Source: Dehalococcoidia bacterium (lineage in GTDB: Bacteria > Chloroflexota > Dehalococcoidia > JAENJB01). From it: a DNA stretch of 6,063 bases. Shown one piece after another: positions 1 to 5,565 of the stretch. Every line of letters begins with the position of its first letter. Within the stretch, counting starts at the first letter, position 1. Below the pieces are notes generated by a model. The model saw only the letters and a list, made by a program, of their open reading frames with translations, was not told the DNA's origin and made no database searches. The translations under genes and the position numbers were made by a program. The stretch lies in contig JAUYGE010000132.1 of NCBI GenBank assembly GCA_030690705.1, positions 1 through 6,063 of the forward strand. Reading direction: 5' to 3'.

Positions 1-305
1 AGAGCGCCCTCATCGAGCACCCGGCCGTGGCTGAGGCCGGCGTCATCGGCAAACCCGACCCCATCGCCATGGAGGTGGTGAAAGCCTTCGTCGCCTTGAA
101 AGACGGCTATCAACCGACGGAAGAATTGCGCCGCGAACTGATGCACTTCGCCCGCAAGAAGCTGGCGGCCGCGGTAGCACCCCGAGAGATAGAGTTCGTG
201 GACAAACTACCCAAGACACGGAGCGGCAAGATCATGCGACGTCTTCTCAAAGCCAGGGAACTGGGACTCCCTGCAGGAGACACTTCCACACTCGAAGACG
301 ACTAG
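1..305 (+). CDS. acs: Acetyl-CoA synthetase (AMP-forming), C-terminal 100 residues
   Basis: Partial gene, open at the left edge; the reading phase starts at base 3 and ends with TAG at 303-305. The visible 100 residues are the small C-terminal lid domain of an ANL-superfamily acyl-CoA synthetase. The stretch [11 protein letters not shown] near the end holds the invariant lysine (visible residue 76) that catalyses adenylate formation. In this family that lysine is also the usual target of regulatory acetylation. The tail DTSTLEDD is characteristic of acetyl-CoA synthetases rather than long-chain or aryl ligases. The reaction would be acetate + ATP + CoA to acetyl-CoA + AMP + PPi in the cytoplasm. 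The next gene on the same strand is an acetyl-CoA-using type of enzyme, which fits. Propionyl-CoA synthetase is a possible alternative, since the acyl pocket lies outside the window. Confidence 0.9.
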   Translation, partial: SALIEHPAVAEAGVIGKPDPIAMEVVKAFVALKDGYQPTEELRRELMHFARKKLAAAVAPREIEFVDKLPKTRSGKIMRRLLKARELGLPAGDTSTLEDD

Positions 306-308
306 GGG

Positions 309-339
309 CCTGTCCGGACAGGATACTTGATGGTATCCT
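309..339. repeat. Two overlapping dyads between acs and the DRE-TIM gene
   Basis: Positions 309-322 form a perfect 14-bp palindrome (CCTGTCC/GGACAGG, no spacer). Positions 320-326 (AGGATAC) pair perfectly with 333-339 (GTATCCT) around a 6-nt loop. The two share bases 320-322, so in RNA they could not both form fully. No T-run follows either one, so this is not an ordinary intrinsic terminator. It could be an operator, an mRNA processing or stability element, or a switch between two folds. The symmetry is seen in the sequence; the role is unknown. Confidence 0.5.
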
Positions 340-369
340 CCCGGAATCGACGGGGAAGGGGCAACCGGC

Positions 370-1749
370 ATGAACTCACAGAAGAGATACTACAATTTCC
401 AGGGCGGAATGCCACGCCTGCTTCTGGACGGCTCAGCTCCGGTGGCGCCTCAAGAGAGCCCGCAAACCCACCCCAAGCTCATTACTGATACCACCCTGCG
501 GGACGGAGCCCAGGACCCGCGCTTCGCCCTTTTCCCCAATAAAGCCAAGCTGCGATACTACGATTTGCTCCACCAACTGGACAACGGCACCGGCCGCATA
601 GCAGCCATTGAGGTGTTCATCTACCAGCGGCGCGACGTCTGGGTGCTCGAGAAGCTCCTCGAAAGAGGCTATGATTACCCCCAGGTTACCACCTGGGTGA
701 GGGCGACGCCAAAGGACGTGAAGCTGCTGAAGGAAGTCTCCGGAGGCAGGGTCAAGGAAACAGGACTGCTGGCTTCCTCATCCGACCACCACATCTTTGA
801 CAAGCTGGGGTTCCGCAGCAAGGAAGAAGCTGCCGACAAATACCTTGCTCCAATTCTGACCGCATGCGAAGAGGGCATCAGGCCGAGGGTCCATCTGGAG
901 GATGTCACCCGGGCGGACATCGAGGGCTGGGTGATACCCTTCATGCAGCGCACCAGCGAGGAGACAAAGGGGCTGGCCTATTTCCGGCTCTGCGATACCA
1001 TGGGCCTGGGCATGCCGGACCCATCAGCTGCCCTCCCCTTCGGCTTGCCCCGCCTGGTATCAACCCTCGCCGCCGCCGTAGGAGCGGAACTCGAATTTCA
1101 CGGCCACAACGACTTTGGTATGGTCACCGCGAACTGCATGGCTGCCTTTCTCTACGGGTGCAAGAGGGTCAACACCGCCTTCGGCGGTCTCGGCGAACGC
1201 ACAGGCAATGCTCCTCTGGAGCAGGTCCTGGCAAACTACATTCGAATCTTTGGTGACCCGGGCTTCAGGCTGGAAACACTGGCTGAGATCGCCGAGTTGA
1301 TCGACAAAGATGTAGCCCCTCTACCTGAGAAACAGCCCATCGTCGGACGCAGCATTTTCACTACTCAGGCAGGGCTCCATCAGACGGGCCTCCACCGTCA
1401 GACCGAAGCGGAAGGCGGTCTGATTTATTTGCCCTTTGACCCGACTATCGTAGGAAGAAACAGCGCCGAACTGAACCTCATTGGTGCACTCTCCGGCATG
1501 GATGGACTGGTGGCTATCCTGAATAGCCAAGGGGAAAAGACCACCGGGGAGAGCGGGAAGTTCCATGTGGCGAGTAAGACGGTGAAACGCCTCTACGACT
1601 TGATTCAGCAATCCTATGATGGCAACTACGATGAGTCACGCAAGGAATTCACCGGCTATCGCACCTCTTTCTATGAGCCGGAAGAACTGCTGGAGCTGGC
1701 AAGGAAGCTGCAATCAGAGGAAAGCCACCAGGAAAGGCTTCACAAATAG
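370..1749 (+). CDS. DRE-TIM (HMGL-like) acyltransferase, Re-citrate/homocitrate/isopropylmalate synthase type
   Basis: A 459-residue enzyme of the DRE-TIM metallolyase superfamily, which condenses acetyl-CoA with a 2-oxo acid. The opening motif DTTLRDGAQ (40-48) supplies the catalytic Arg44 and metal-ligand Asp45. HGHND (244-248) supplies the two metal-binding histidines 244 and 246. GLGERTGN (273-280) is the conserved loop ending in Asn280. The stretch 326-363 (GRSIF, then AGLHQTGL, then FDPTIVGR) matches the subdomain that follows the barrel in isopropylmalate and homocitrate synthases. There is no long LeuA regulatory domain. The segment around 108-190 (TTWVRAT, KETGLLAS, DHHIF, HLEDVTRADI) resembles proteins related to Re-type citrate synthase of anaerobes, so oxaloacetate is a plausible acceptor. 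The substrate cannot be fixed by eye. The ATG at 370 follows a purine-rich GGGGAAGGGG. The first 35 residues precede the barrel and look poorly conserved. It lies 64 bp after acs on the same strand and may be cotranscribed. Confidence 0.82.
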   Translation: MNSQKRYYNFQGGMPRLLLDGSAPVAPQESPQTHPKLITDTTLRDGAQDPRFALFPNKAKLRYYDLLHQLDNGTGRIAAIEVFIYQRRDVWVLEKLLERGYDYPQVTTWVRATPKDVKLLKEVSGGRVKETGLLASSSDHHIFDKLGFRSKEEAADKYLAPILTACEEGIRPRVHLEDVTRADIEGWVIPFMQRTSEETKGLAYFRLCDTMGLGMPDPSAALPFGLPRLVSTLAAAVGAELEFHGHNDFGMVTANCMAAFLYGCKRVNTAFGGLGERTGNAPLEQVLANYIRIFGDPGFRLETLAEIAELIDKDVAPLPEKQPIVGRSIFTTQAGLHQTGLHRQTEAEGGLIYLPFDPTIVGRNSAELNLIGALSGMDGLVAILNSQGEKTTGESGKFHVASKTVKRLYDLIQQSYDGNYDESRKEFTGYRTSFYEPEELLELARKLQSEESHQERLHK

Positions 1750-1753
1750 GGAA

Positions 1754-2026
1754 TTGGAGAAGGAGGGACTGAAGAAGCTGCGACCCCTGGAAGAGGCGGC
1801 TCACAACCTTCGCTGCGAGAATACCGCCGACCTGAAAGGAGTCATCGAGACAAAGGCCATGCTCTCCGTGGGCCGAGCGGTGATGGAAGTCACCATCTTC
1901 CGCAAGGACTTCCCCAGGAGGGACGACCGCAACTGGCTCAGGCCGGTGCTCGCCTCCTACGATGCCGCGAGCCAGCAGATGAAAGTGGCGAAAGGGAAAA
2001 AGATGGCGTATCGTGATGGCGGTTGA
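1754..2026 (+). CDS. Small uncharacterised protein of up to 90 residues, start uncertain
   Basis: I do not recognise this protein. The case for a real gene is codon use: from about 1754 to the TGA at 2024-2026 nearly every third base is G or C, as in the neighbouring genes, while the same frame upstream of 1750 gives an implausible peptide. The frame differs from that of the preceding enzyme, which is complete, so this is not its frameshifted tail. The nearest conventional start is TTG at 1754, 4 nt after the preceding stop, which would suit translational reinitiation. A strong AGGAGG at 1761-1766 instead points to a start just downstream, where only CTG (1769 or 1778) is available. The first ATG, at 1859, would leave 55 residues. 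The product is hydrophilic with a basic C-terminal end (VAKGKKMAYRDGG) and has no signal peptide or membrane segment. It contains one cysteine. Confidence 0.55.
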   Translation: MEKEGLKKLRPLEEAAHNLRCENTADLKGVIETKAMLSVGRAVMEVTIFRKDFPRRDDRNWLRPVLASYDAASQQMKVAKGKKMAYRDGG

Positions 2027-2041
2027 CTTGAGAACTCATTC

Positions 2042-2080
2042 CTCATTTTGTGACCGGACCACCGGTACACTATAAATGAG
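2042..2080 (+). repeat. Imperfect 39-nt inverted repeat overlapping the flavoprotein promoter
   Basis: CTCATTT (2042-2048) pairs with AAATGAG (2074-2080). Inside it, GTGACCGG (2050-2057) pairs with CCGGTaCAC (2062-2070), with one bulged A and an ACCA loop. That gives 15 base pairs, one bulge and a small asymmetric internal loop. The element spans both boxes of the predicted promoter. It has no T-run after it on either strand, so it is a poor intrinsic terminator. It may be an operator, or an RNA structure at the end of the upstream transcript. Confidence 0.45.
2048..2076 (+). promoter_or_regulatory. Predicted sigma-70-type promoter for the flavoprotein gene
   Basis: A -35 box TTGTGA (2048-2053, 4/6 match) and a -10 box TATAAA (2071-2076, 5/6 match) are separated by exactly 17 bp. 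Transcription would start near 2083, leaving a leader of about 28 nt that contains the ribosome-binding sequence AGGGAGG (2092-2098). It lies just after the stop of the small ORF, suggesting the flavoprotein and hydrolase form their own transcription unit. Confidence 0.5.
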
Positions 2081-2110
2081 CAAAACAAGGGAGGGAGGCA
2101 CGTTCAGGCC

Positions 2111-3781
2111 ATGCAGACAGTAGGGGTAAGTACAGACGTCCTGGTAGTTGGCGGCGGCACCGCCGGTTGTCTGGCCGCCATGAGAGCCAGCGAAACGGGA
2201 GCCGACGTAGCGGTGATCGAGAAGGGCGGCAGCATCTCCCGAAGCGGCTCTTGCGCCTCCGGGATGGACCACTACTCCGTCCTGCTGGACGAGGCGCCAT
2301 GGGATACTCCCGAGGGCTACCTGGCATCGCTTTCCGCCGAGAAGGCGAAACCCCAGGACCTGAAGGTGGCGGAGGTGTACGCCCGCAACTCGAAGAAGGT
2401 CTTCCAGTACCTGGAGAACATCGGCATGCCGTTCAAGGATAAGGTTACCGGGAAGTACCAGCGCATAGCAGGTCTGGGCGGCAACCACCCCCGTACCGTC
2501 AGCTTTGAGGGCGCCGCTTTCAAACCCATCCTGGCCCGACAGGTGCACCGGCTGCAGGCTCGGGTGCTAGAACGTGTGGCCGTTCAGGGCCTGCTAACCG
2601 AGTCCGGTCGGGTGATTGGAGCGGTGGGATTTCATATCAGGAGCGGCGACTTCTTTGTCATCAAAGCCAAGGCGGTGGTAATAACCACTGGTGGCGCGGT
2701 ACGGTTTTACCCCGCGCCTTCGGGTCACAACTTCATCACTCACACGCCCCCGTTCAACACAGGCGACGGTCAAGCCATGGCCTTCAGGGCCGGTGCCGCG
2801 CTGACCAACATGGAATTCACCAGCACCTCTGCCGAGCCGAAGGGGTTCAGCGCCCCGGGATTGACCGGCTTCGTCAGCTGTGGCGCCAGGCTGGTGAATG
2901 CCAAGGGCGAATACTTCATGAAGCGCTATCACCCGCTGGCCGAGCATGGTCCGCGTCACCTGCTGGTGAAAGCCATCAAGGTGGAGGCCGACGAGGGAAG
3001 AGGACCCTGCTATTTCGACTGCCGCCACCTCCCACCGAACAAGATAGAGTTCCTGCTCCGCGGCTTCCGCAACGAGAAGGTAACCCTCATAGACCTCTTT
3101 GCCGCGCAGGGCATAGACCTCACCAGAGATCTGGTGCCATTTGAGCCCAGAGAGTTCGACTGCAACGGCAACGGCATAGTCATCGACGAAACTTGTCGCT
3201 CCAGCCTGGAGGGACTCTTCTCTGCCGGCAACTGCTCCAGCGCTTCTCTCGCCCTCCCGGGGGCCTGCACCCTGGGCTATATCGCCGGCGAGAAGGCAGC
3301 TGAGGAGGCAAGCCGCGTTAAGACACAACCCCCACCGGGACGGGAGCAGATAGCCGAGTACCGGGAGGCAATCTTCCGCCCTCTCGACAGTCGCGGCGGC
3401 CTTCACCCGACGGAGCTTGAGGATGCCCTCAGGCAGGTGATGCATGAGTTCGTGGGGTTCGAGAGGAACGCAGAGGGGCTCCGCACCGCGCTGGAGCGTC
3501 TGAACGGCCTCCGGGAAAAGAGCCGGGACCTGACTGCGCACAACATGCACGAGCTGCTCCGTGCCAACGAGGCCCGCAACTTGATTGAAGTCTCCCTCCT
3601 GATTGCAGCAGGGACGCTGAGGAGGGCCTCCACGCAGGCCACGCCGTGGGACACCACAAGCTATCGCGCGGCAGACAAGAAGCAGAAGGGTGGCTTCATC
3701 CTCATAACCGCTTCGGGAGATAAGGGCGCCACCCTCGGACCGCCCTCGGACTGGAAGTACCGGGAGGCTCCGGCCACCTAA
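2111..3781 (+). CDS. FAD-dependent oxidoreductase, fumarate reductase/AprA-like flavoprotein
   Basis: A 556-residue flavoprotein of the FrdA/SdhA/AprA/NadB superfamily. The N-terminal Rossmann fold is clear: a beta strand leads to GGGTAG (14-19), with Glu37 at the end of the second strand to bind the FAD ribose. RSGSCASGM (44-52) is the flavin-contacting loop. TGDGQAMAFRAGA (217-229) and GLFSAGN (368-374) are the later FAD-binding signatures, the second followed by a glycine-rich helix start (384-393). Residues 400-500 form a helical domain. There is no signal peptide and no heme motif, so it should be cytoplasmic. Relatives reduce fumarate, oxidise succinate or aspartate, or reduce adenylylsulfate; substrate assignment is not possible here. 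No iron-sulfur subunit adjoins it. The C-terminal part (LRRASTQATPWDT) lacks the ESRGAHYR-type motif usual in SdhA/FrdA. The start ATG lies 12 nt after AGGGAGG. Double stop TAATAA. Confidence 0.82.
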   Translation: MQTVGVSTDVLVVGGGTAGCLAAMRASETGADVAVIEKGGSISRSGSCASGMDHYSVLLDEAPWDTPEGYLASLSAEKAKPQDLKVAEVYARNSKKVFQYLENIGMPFKDKVTGKYQRIAGLGGNHPRTVSFEGAAFKPILARQVHRLQARVLERVAVQGLLTESGRVIGAVGFHIRSGDFFVIKAKAVVITTGGAVRFYPAPSGHNFITHTPPFNTGDGQAMAFRAGAALTNMEFTSTSAEPKGFSAPGLTGFVSCGARLVNAKGEYFMKRYHPLAEHGPRHLLVKAIKVEADEGRGPCYFDCRHLPPNKIEFLLRGFRNEKVTLIDLFAAQGIDLTRDLVPFEPREFDCNGNGIVIDETCRSSLEGLFSAGNCSSASLALPGACTLGYIAGEKAAEEASRVKTQPPPGREQIAEYREAIFRPLDSRGGLHPTELEDALRQVMHEFVGFERNAEGLRTALERLNGLREKSRDLTAHNMHELLRANEARNLIEVSLLIAAGTLRRASTQATPWDTTSYRAADKKQKGGFILITASGDKGATLGPPSDWKYREAPAT

Positions 3782-3809
3782 TAACTCACCGCGCCATTAG
3801 GGCCTCACT

Positions 3810-4424
3810 ATGGTTGAGAAGATGTTCTTCGCCTGTGGCCAGCTAGAGCTCGAAGGGGTGCTCTACATACCCCCTCAACAAGGGCCGTGGCCGGGAGTGG
3901 TGATATGCCACCCTCACCCACTCTACGGTGGTGACATGCACAATAACGTCGTCATGACCATCTGCGAGGCGCTGGTCAAGGAATCCATTGCCAGCCTTCG
4001 CTTCAATTTCAGAGGAGTTGGCCGGAGCGAGGGGACGTTCGCTGATGGCATCGGAGAGCAAGAGGATGTCCTGGCCGCGCTGGCCTTCCTGTCATCGAGG
4101 GCGGACGGCCAGAGATTGGGGCTAGTCGGTTACTCTTTTGGCGCTGACGTGGCGGCGTCCGCTGCCCCGAGGAGCCCTGCAAAGGCGCTGGCCTGTGTTT
4201 CGCCTCCGGGGAGACTGGACGGCCTGCGAGGCTTTGCCGGACCAAAGCTATTCATCGCCGGGGCCGAAGACTCCCTCGTGTCCGCCTCGCTGCTGGAGCA
4301 GAGCGCACGAGAACTGCCATCCCCATCAGAGGTAGAGATAATCCCCGGCGCCGACCACTTCTGGTGGGGATATGAAAGCGCCCTTGCACGGAAGATAGCG
4401 CAGTTTCTGGCCGGGAATCTCTAG
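3810..4424 (+). CDS. Small alpha/beta-hydrolase, dienelactone-hydrolase-like
   Basis: A 204-residue single-domain alpha/beta-hydrolase. The nucleophile elbow GYSFG (107-111) gives Ser109. Asp154 in AGAEDSLV and His183 in GADHFWWG complete a Ser-Asp-His triad in the right order. HPHPLYGGDMHNNVV (34-48), containing the HPHP that usually marks the oxyanion-hole region, and FNFRGVGRSEG (65-75) are typical of the short bacterial hydrolases related to COG2945. There is no lid domain and no signal peptide, so it is probably a cytoplasmic esterase or thioesterase of unknown substrate. ATG 3810 is chosen for the weak TAGGG at 3798-3802; ATG 3822 is an alternative that removes four residues. It starts 28 bp after the flavoprotein and is probably cotranscribed with it. 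Its stop is only 20 bp from the stop of the converging Usp gene. Confidence 0.85.
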   Translation: MVEKMFFACGQLELEGVLYIPPQQGPWPGVVICHPHPLYGGDMHNNVVMTICEALVKESIASLRFNFRGVGRSEGTFADGIGEQEDVLAALAFLSSRADGQRLGLVGYSFGADVAASAAPRSPAKALACVSPPGRLDGLRGFAGPKLFIAGAEDSLVSASLLEQSARELPSPSEVEIIPGADHFWWGYESALARKIAQFLAGNL

Positions 4425-4444
4425 GGATGGCTGGGCTGCGGCTC

Positions 4445-4915
4445 TCAAATGCCGACAGCACACCCGGGAGCCCGTACCATGAGGATCGGAACACAGACCG
4501 AACGCAGGATCCGGTCCGCAACGCTCCCCCACATCCAGCGGCCCACGCCGGAACGCCCGTGAGTGGCGATAACAATGAGATCACACCCGTTCTTCTGAGC
4601 GTAGTCTGCGATCATGTCCGCGGCTCTGCCACCAGTGAGTACCTCCCCCTGAACAACCACGGCGTTGTACTTCAGACTGTTCACCACCTGCTTGATGTAG
4701 TTGTCGGCATCCGCTTTCTGCTCCGCCTCCAGTCGGTTCCACTCCTCCGCACTCAGCTGGAAATCGGCGCCGGTAACGAGCACCTGTAGAGGCTCTGCCA
4801 CCCGGACAAAAACCACTTCCTTCGCCTGGCATCCCTGGGCAATGGCTTCCACATGGGGAAGCACGCACTCAGCAAGCTTCGAACCGTCCAGGGGAACGAG
4901 AACCTTCTGATACAT
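4445..4915 (-). CDS. Universal stress protein, UspA family, ATP-binding type
   Basis: A 156-residue single Usp domain, the normal length. The N-terminal strand KVLVPLDGS (4-12) contains Asp10, which contacts adenine or ribose in ATP-binding Usps. ATHG (117-120), nine residues, then GS (130-131) is the phosphate-binding loop of the G-2x-G-9x-G-S/T type, with Ala at its first position as in many bacterial members. The strand VPILMVR (142-148) closes the domain. Such proteins are cytoplasmic dimers that bind ATP and are induced by starvation, redox or energy stress; the precise role is not known. The start is well supported by AGGAGG (4921-4926) five bases upstream. Own promoter at 4972-5000, downstream of the zinc-ribbon gene's terminator, so it is probably a separate unit. 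No terminator is visible after its stop. Confidence 0.95.
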   Translation of the reverse strand: MYQKVLVPLDGSKLAECVLPHVEAIAQGCQAKEVVFVRVAEPLQVLVTGADFQLSAEEWNRLEAEQKADADNYIKQVVNSLKYNAVVVQGEVLTGGRAADMIADYAQKNGCDLIVIATHGRSGVGRWMWGSVADRILRSVCVPILMVRAPGCAVGI

Positions 4916-4971
4916 TACTACCTCCTCGCAAGAGCCCCAGGCTGCCCTGTATTGCTCGTTGATTCGCCTAG

Positions 4972-5000
4972 AGGATACATCTTACCTTCGAAACGGTCAA
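4972..5000 (-). promoter_or_regulatory. Predicted promoter for the universal stress protein gene
   Basis: Read on the - strand, TTGACC (4995-5000, 5/6 match to the -35 consensus) is followed after exactly 17 bp by TATCCT (4972-4977, 4/6 match to -10). Transcription would begin near 4965, giving a leader of about 50 nt. It lies directly downstream of the zinc-ribbon gene's terminator, consistent with independent control of the stress protein. Confidence 0.55.
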
Positions 5001-5015
5001 TGGCGATTCCGGCTC

Positions 5016-5062
5016 AAACAAAAAAGACCCGGAGTCCCAATAGAATCGGGACTCCGGGTCTT
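5016..5062 (-). terminator. Strong intrinsic terminator of the zinc-ribbon gene
   Basis: A perfect 15-bp inverted repeat: AAGACCCGGAGTCCC (5024-5038) and its complement (5048-5062) around a 9-nt loop. On the - strand the stem runs straight into TTTTTTGTTT (5025 down to 5016), the classic GC stem plus U tract. It begins about 17 bp past the zinc-ribbon stop codon. On the + strand no T-run follows, so termination is in one direction. Confidence 0.93.
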
Positions 5063-5079
5063 CGTGTTAAACCGACCTG

Positions 5080-5382
5080 CTATCTGCTGACCTTAGTTTT
5101 ACGGTAGCAATCGCTACAGTACACCGGTCTTCCGCTTCGGGGTTCGAAGGGCACTTCGGTGTCCTTGCCGCACCCGGCGCACTTCACAGGATACATCTGC
5201 CGCTGGGCCGTCTGGCCGTAGCCACCGGTCCCACCGCGCTCTGTTTTCCTGGCCTGGCGACATGCCGGGCAACGCTTAGGCTCGTTGGTATAGCCCTTAG
5301 ACCTGAAAAATTCCTGGTCTTCAGCGCTGAAGGTAAAAGTTGCGCTACAATCGGAACACTGGAGAGACTTGTCCTCGCTCAT
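5080..5382 (-). CDS. Double zinc-ribbon protein (zf-trcl plus CxxC-CxxC type)
   Basis: A 100-residue protein with two four-cysteine zinc sites. The first is Cys9/Cys12 with Cys38/Cys41, enclosing FTFSAEDQEFF and ending NEPKRCPACR, which matches the small 'probable zinc-ribbon' (zf-trcl) domain. A flexible Gly/Thr/Gln linker (48-63) follows. The second site is Cys68/Cys71 with Cys89/Cys92, enclosing VPFEPRSGRPVYC, of the CxxC-CxxC family. No function has been demonstrated to my knowledge; the shape suggests a nucleic-acid- or protein-binding factor, perhaps linked to transcription or translation. It is basic, cytoplasmic and without membrane segments. The start is firm: AGGAGG (5390-5395) lies seven bases upstream. 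It has its own promoter, a leader of about 100 nt and a strong terminator, so it is monocistronic. Confidence 0.9.
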   Translation of the reverse strand: MSEDKSLQCSDCSATFTFSAEDQEFFRSKGYTNEPKRCPACRQARKTERGGTGGYGQTAQRQMYPVKCAGCGKDTEVPFEPRSGRPVYCSDCYRKTKVSR

Positions 5383-5383
5383 T

Positions 5384-5428
5384 AGATGACCTCCTCTCTT
5401 TAATATTCCAGTTAGAGTTCGGTCACCT
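5384..5428 (-). promoter_or_regulatory. Possible SD-masking helix in the zinc-ribbon mRNA leader
   Basis: On the - strand, AGGTGACC (5428 down to 5421) can pair over 8 bp, with one G-U, to GGTCATCT (5391 down to 5384). The latter overlaps the last two bases of the Shine-Dalgarno sequence and the spacer before the ATG. A second leader segment, TCCTC further upstream, could also pair with the GAGGA of the SD. Such a fold would hinder ribosome loading. This is visible complementarity only; the fold has not been computed. Confidence 0.3.
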
Positions 5429-5477
5429 GATACTTGATAAATCTGAGGATTTTCGGAAGTTCATGATAACCCAAACC

Positions 5478-5529
5478 TCAACCGTTGAAAGTATTATACT
5501 ACTGTAACAGACTCTCTGCAACTGTTGCA
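5478..5529. repeat. Cluster of four short perfect dyads in the divergent intergenic region
   Basis: Four odd-length dyads with a single central base occur within 52 bp: TCAAC-C-GTTGA (5478-5488), AGTAT-T-ATACT (5490-5500), CTGT-A-ACAG (5502-5510) and TGCAAC-T-GTTGCA (5517-5529). The first and last share the core CAAC-N-GTTG and their centres are 40 bp apart, about four helical turns. They flank the promoter of the zinc-ribbon gene: the last overlaps its -35 box and the first covers its likely start site. This looks like a paired operator for a dimeric regulator, placed between two divergent genes. Confidence 0.5.
5493..5521 (-). promoter_or_regulatory. Predicted promoter for the zinc-ribbon gene
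   Basis: Read on the - strand, a perfect TATAAT (5493-5498) stands 17 bp from TTGCAG (5516-5521), which matches TTGACA only in its first three bases. Transcription would start near 5486, leaving an untranslated leader of about 100 nt. The weak -35 box, overlapped by an inverted repeat, would suit regulation by a bound protein. Confidence 0.6.
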
Positions 5530-5565
5530 AGAGCATGGCGAATTAGCTACTATGGAGCACAGTAG

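Noticed and set aside
1616..1753. Upstream part of the open frame that continues into the small ORF, with an ATG at 1616
   Set aside because: It overlaps the end of the DRE-TIM gene, and its peptide is of poor composition. Coding-like codon use in this frame begins only after about 1750.
1749..1790. Frameshift joining the DRE-TIM gene to the following small ORF
   Set aside because: The DRE-TIM protein already has a full barrel and C-terminal region and ends in a hydrophilic tail at a normal length. No slippery sequence is apparent at the junction.
2594..3550. A 318-codon open frame on the - strand inside the flavoprotein gene
   Set aside because: It lies wholly antisense to a gene with clear FAD motifs, and its translation shows no recognisable domain. 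Long antisense frames are common in GC-rich coding DNA.
4427..4789. A 120-codon + strand frame across the Usp gene
   Set aside because: It is antisense to a well-supported Usp and has no ribosome-binding site or recognisable motif.
5525..5553. Possible + strand promoter for pyk: TTGCAA, 17 bp, TACTAT
   Set aside because: Both boxes match only 4/6 and the start near 5560 would exclude the GGAG ribosome-binding site. The TATACT at 5495-5500 is a better -10 but lacks a -35. I could not choose.
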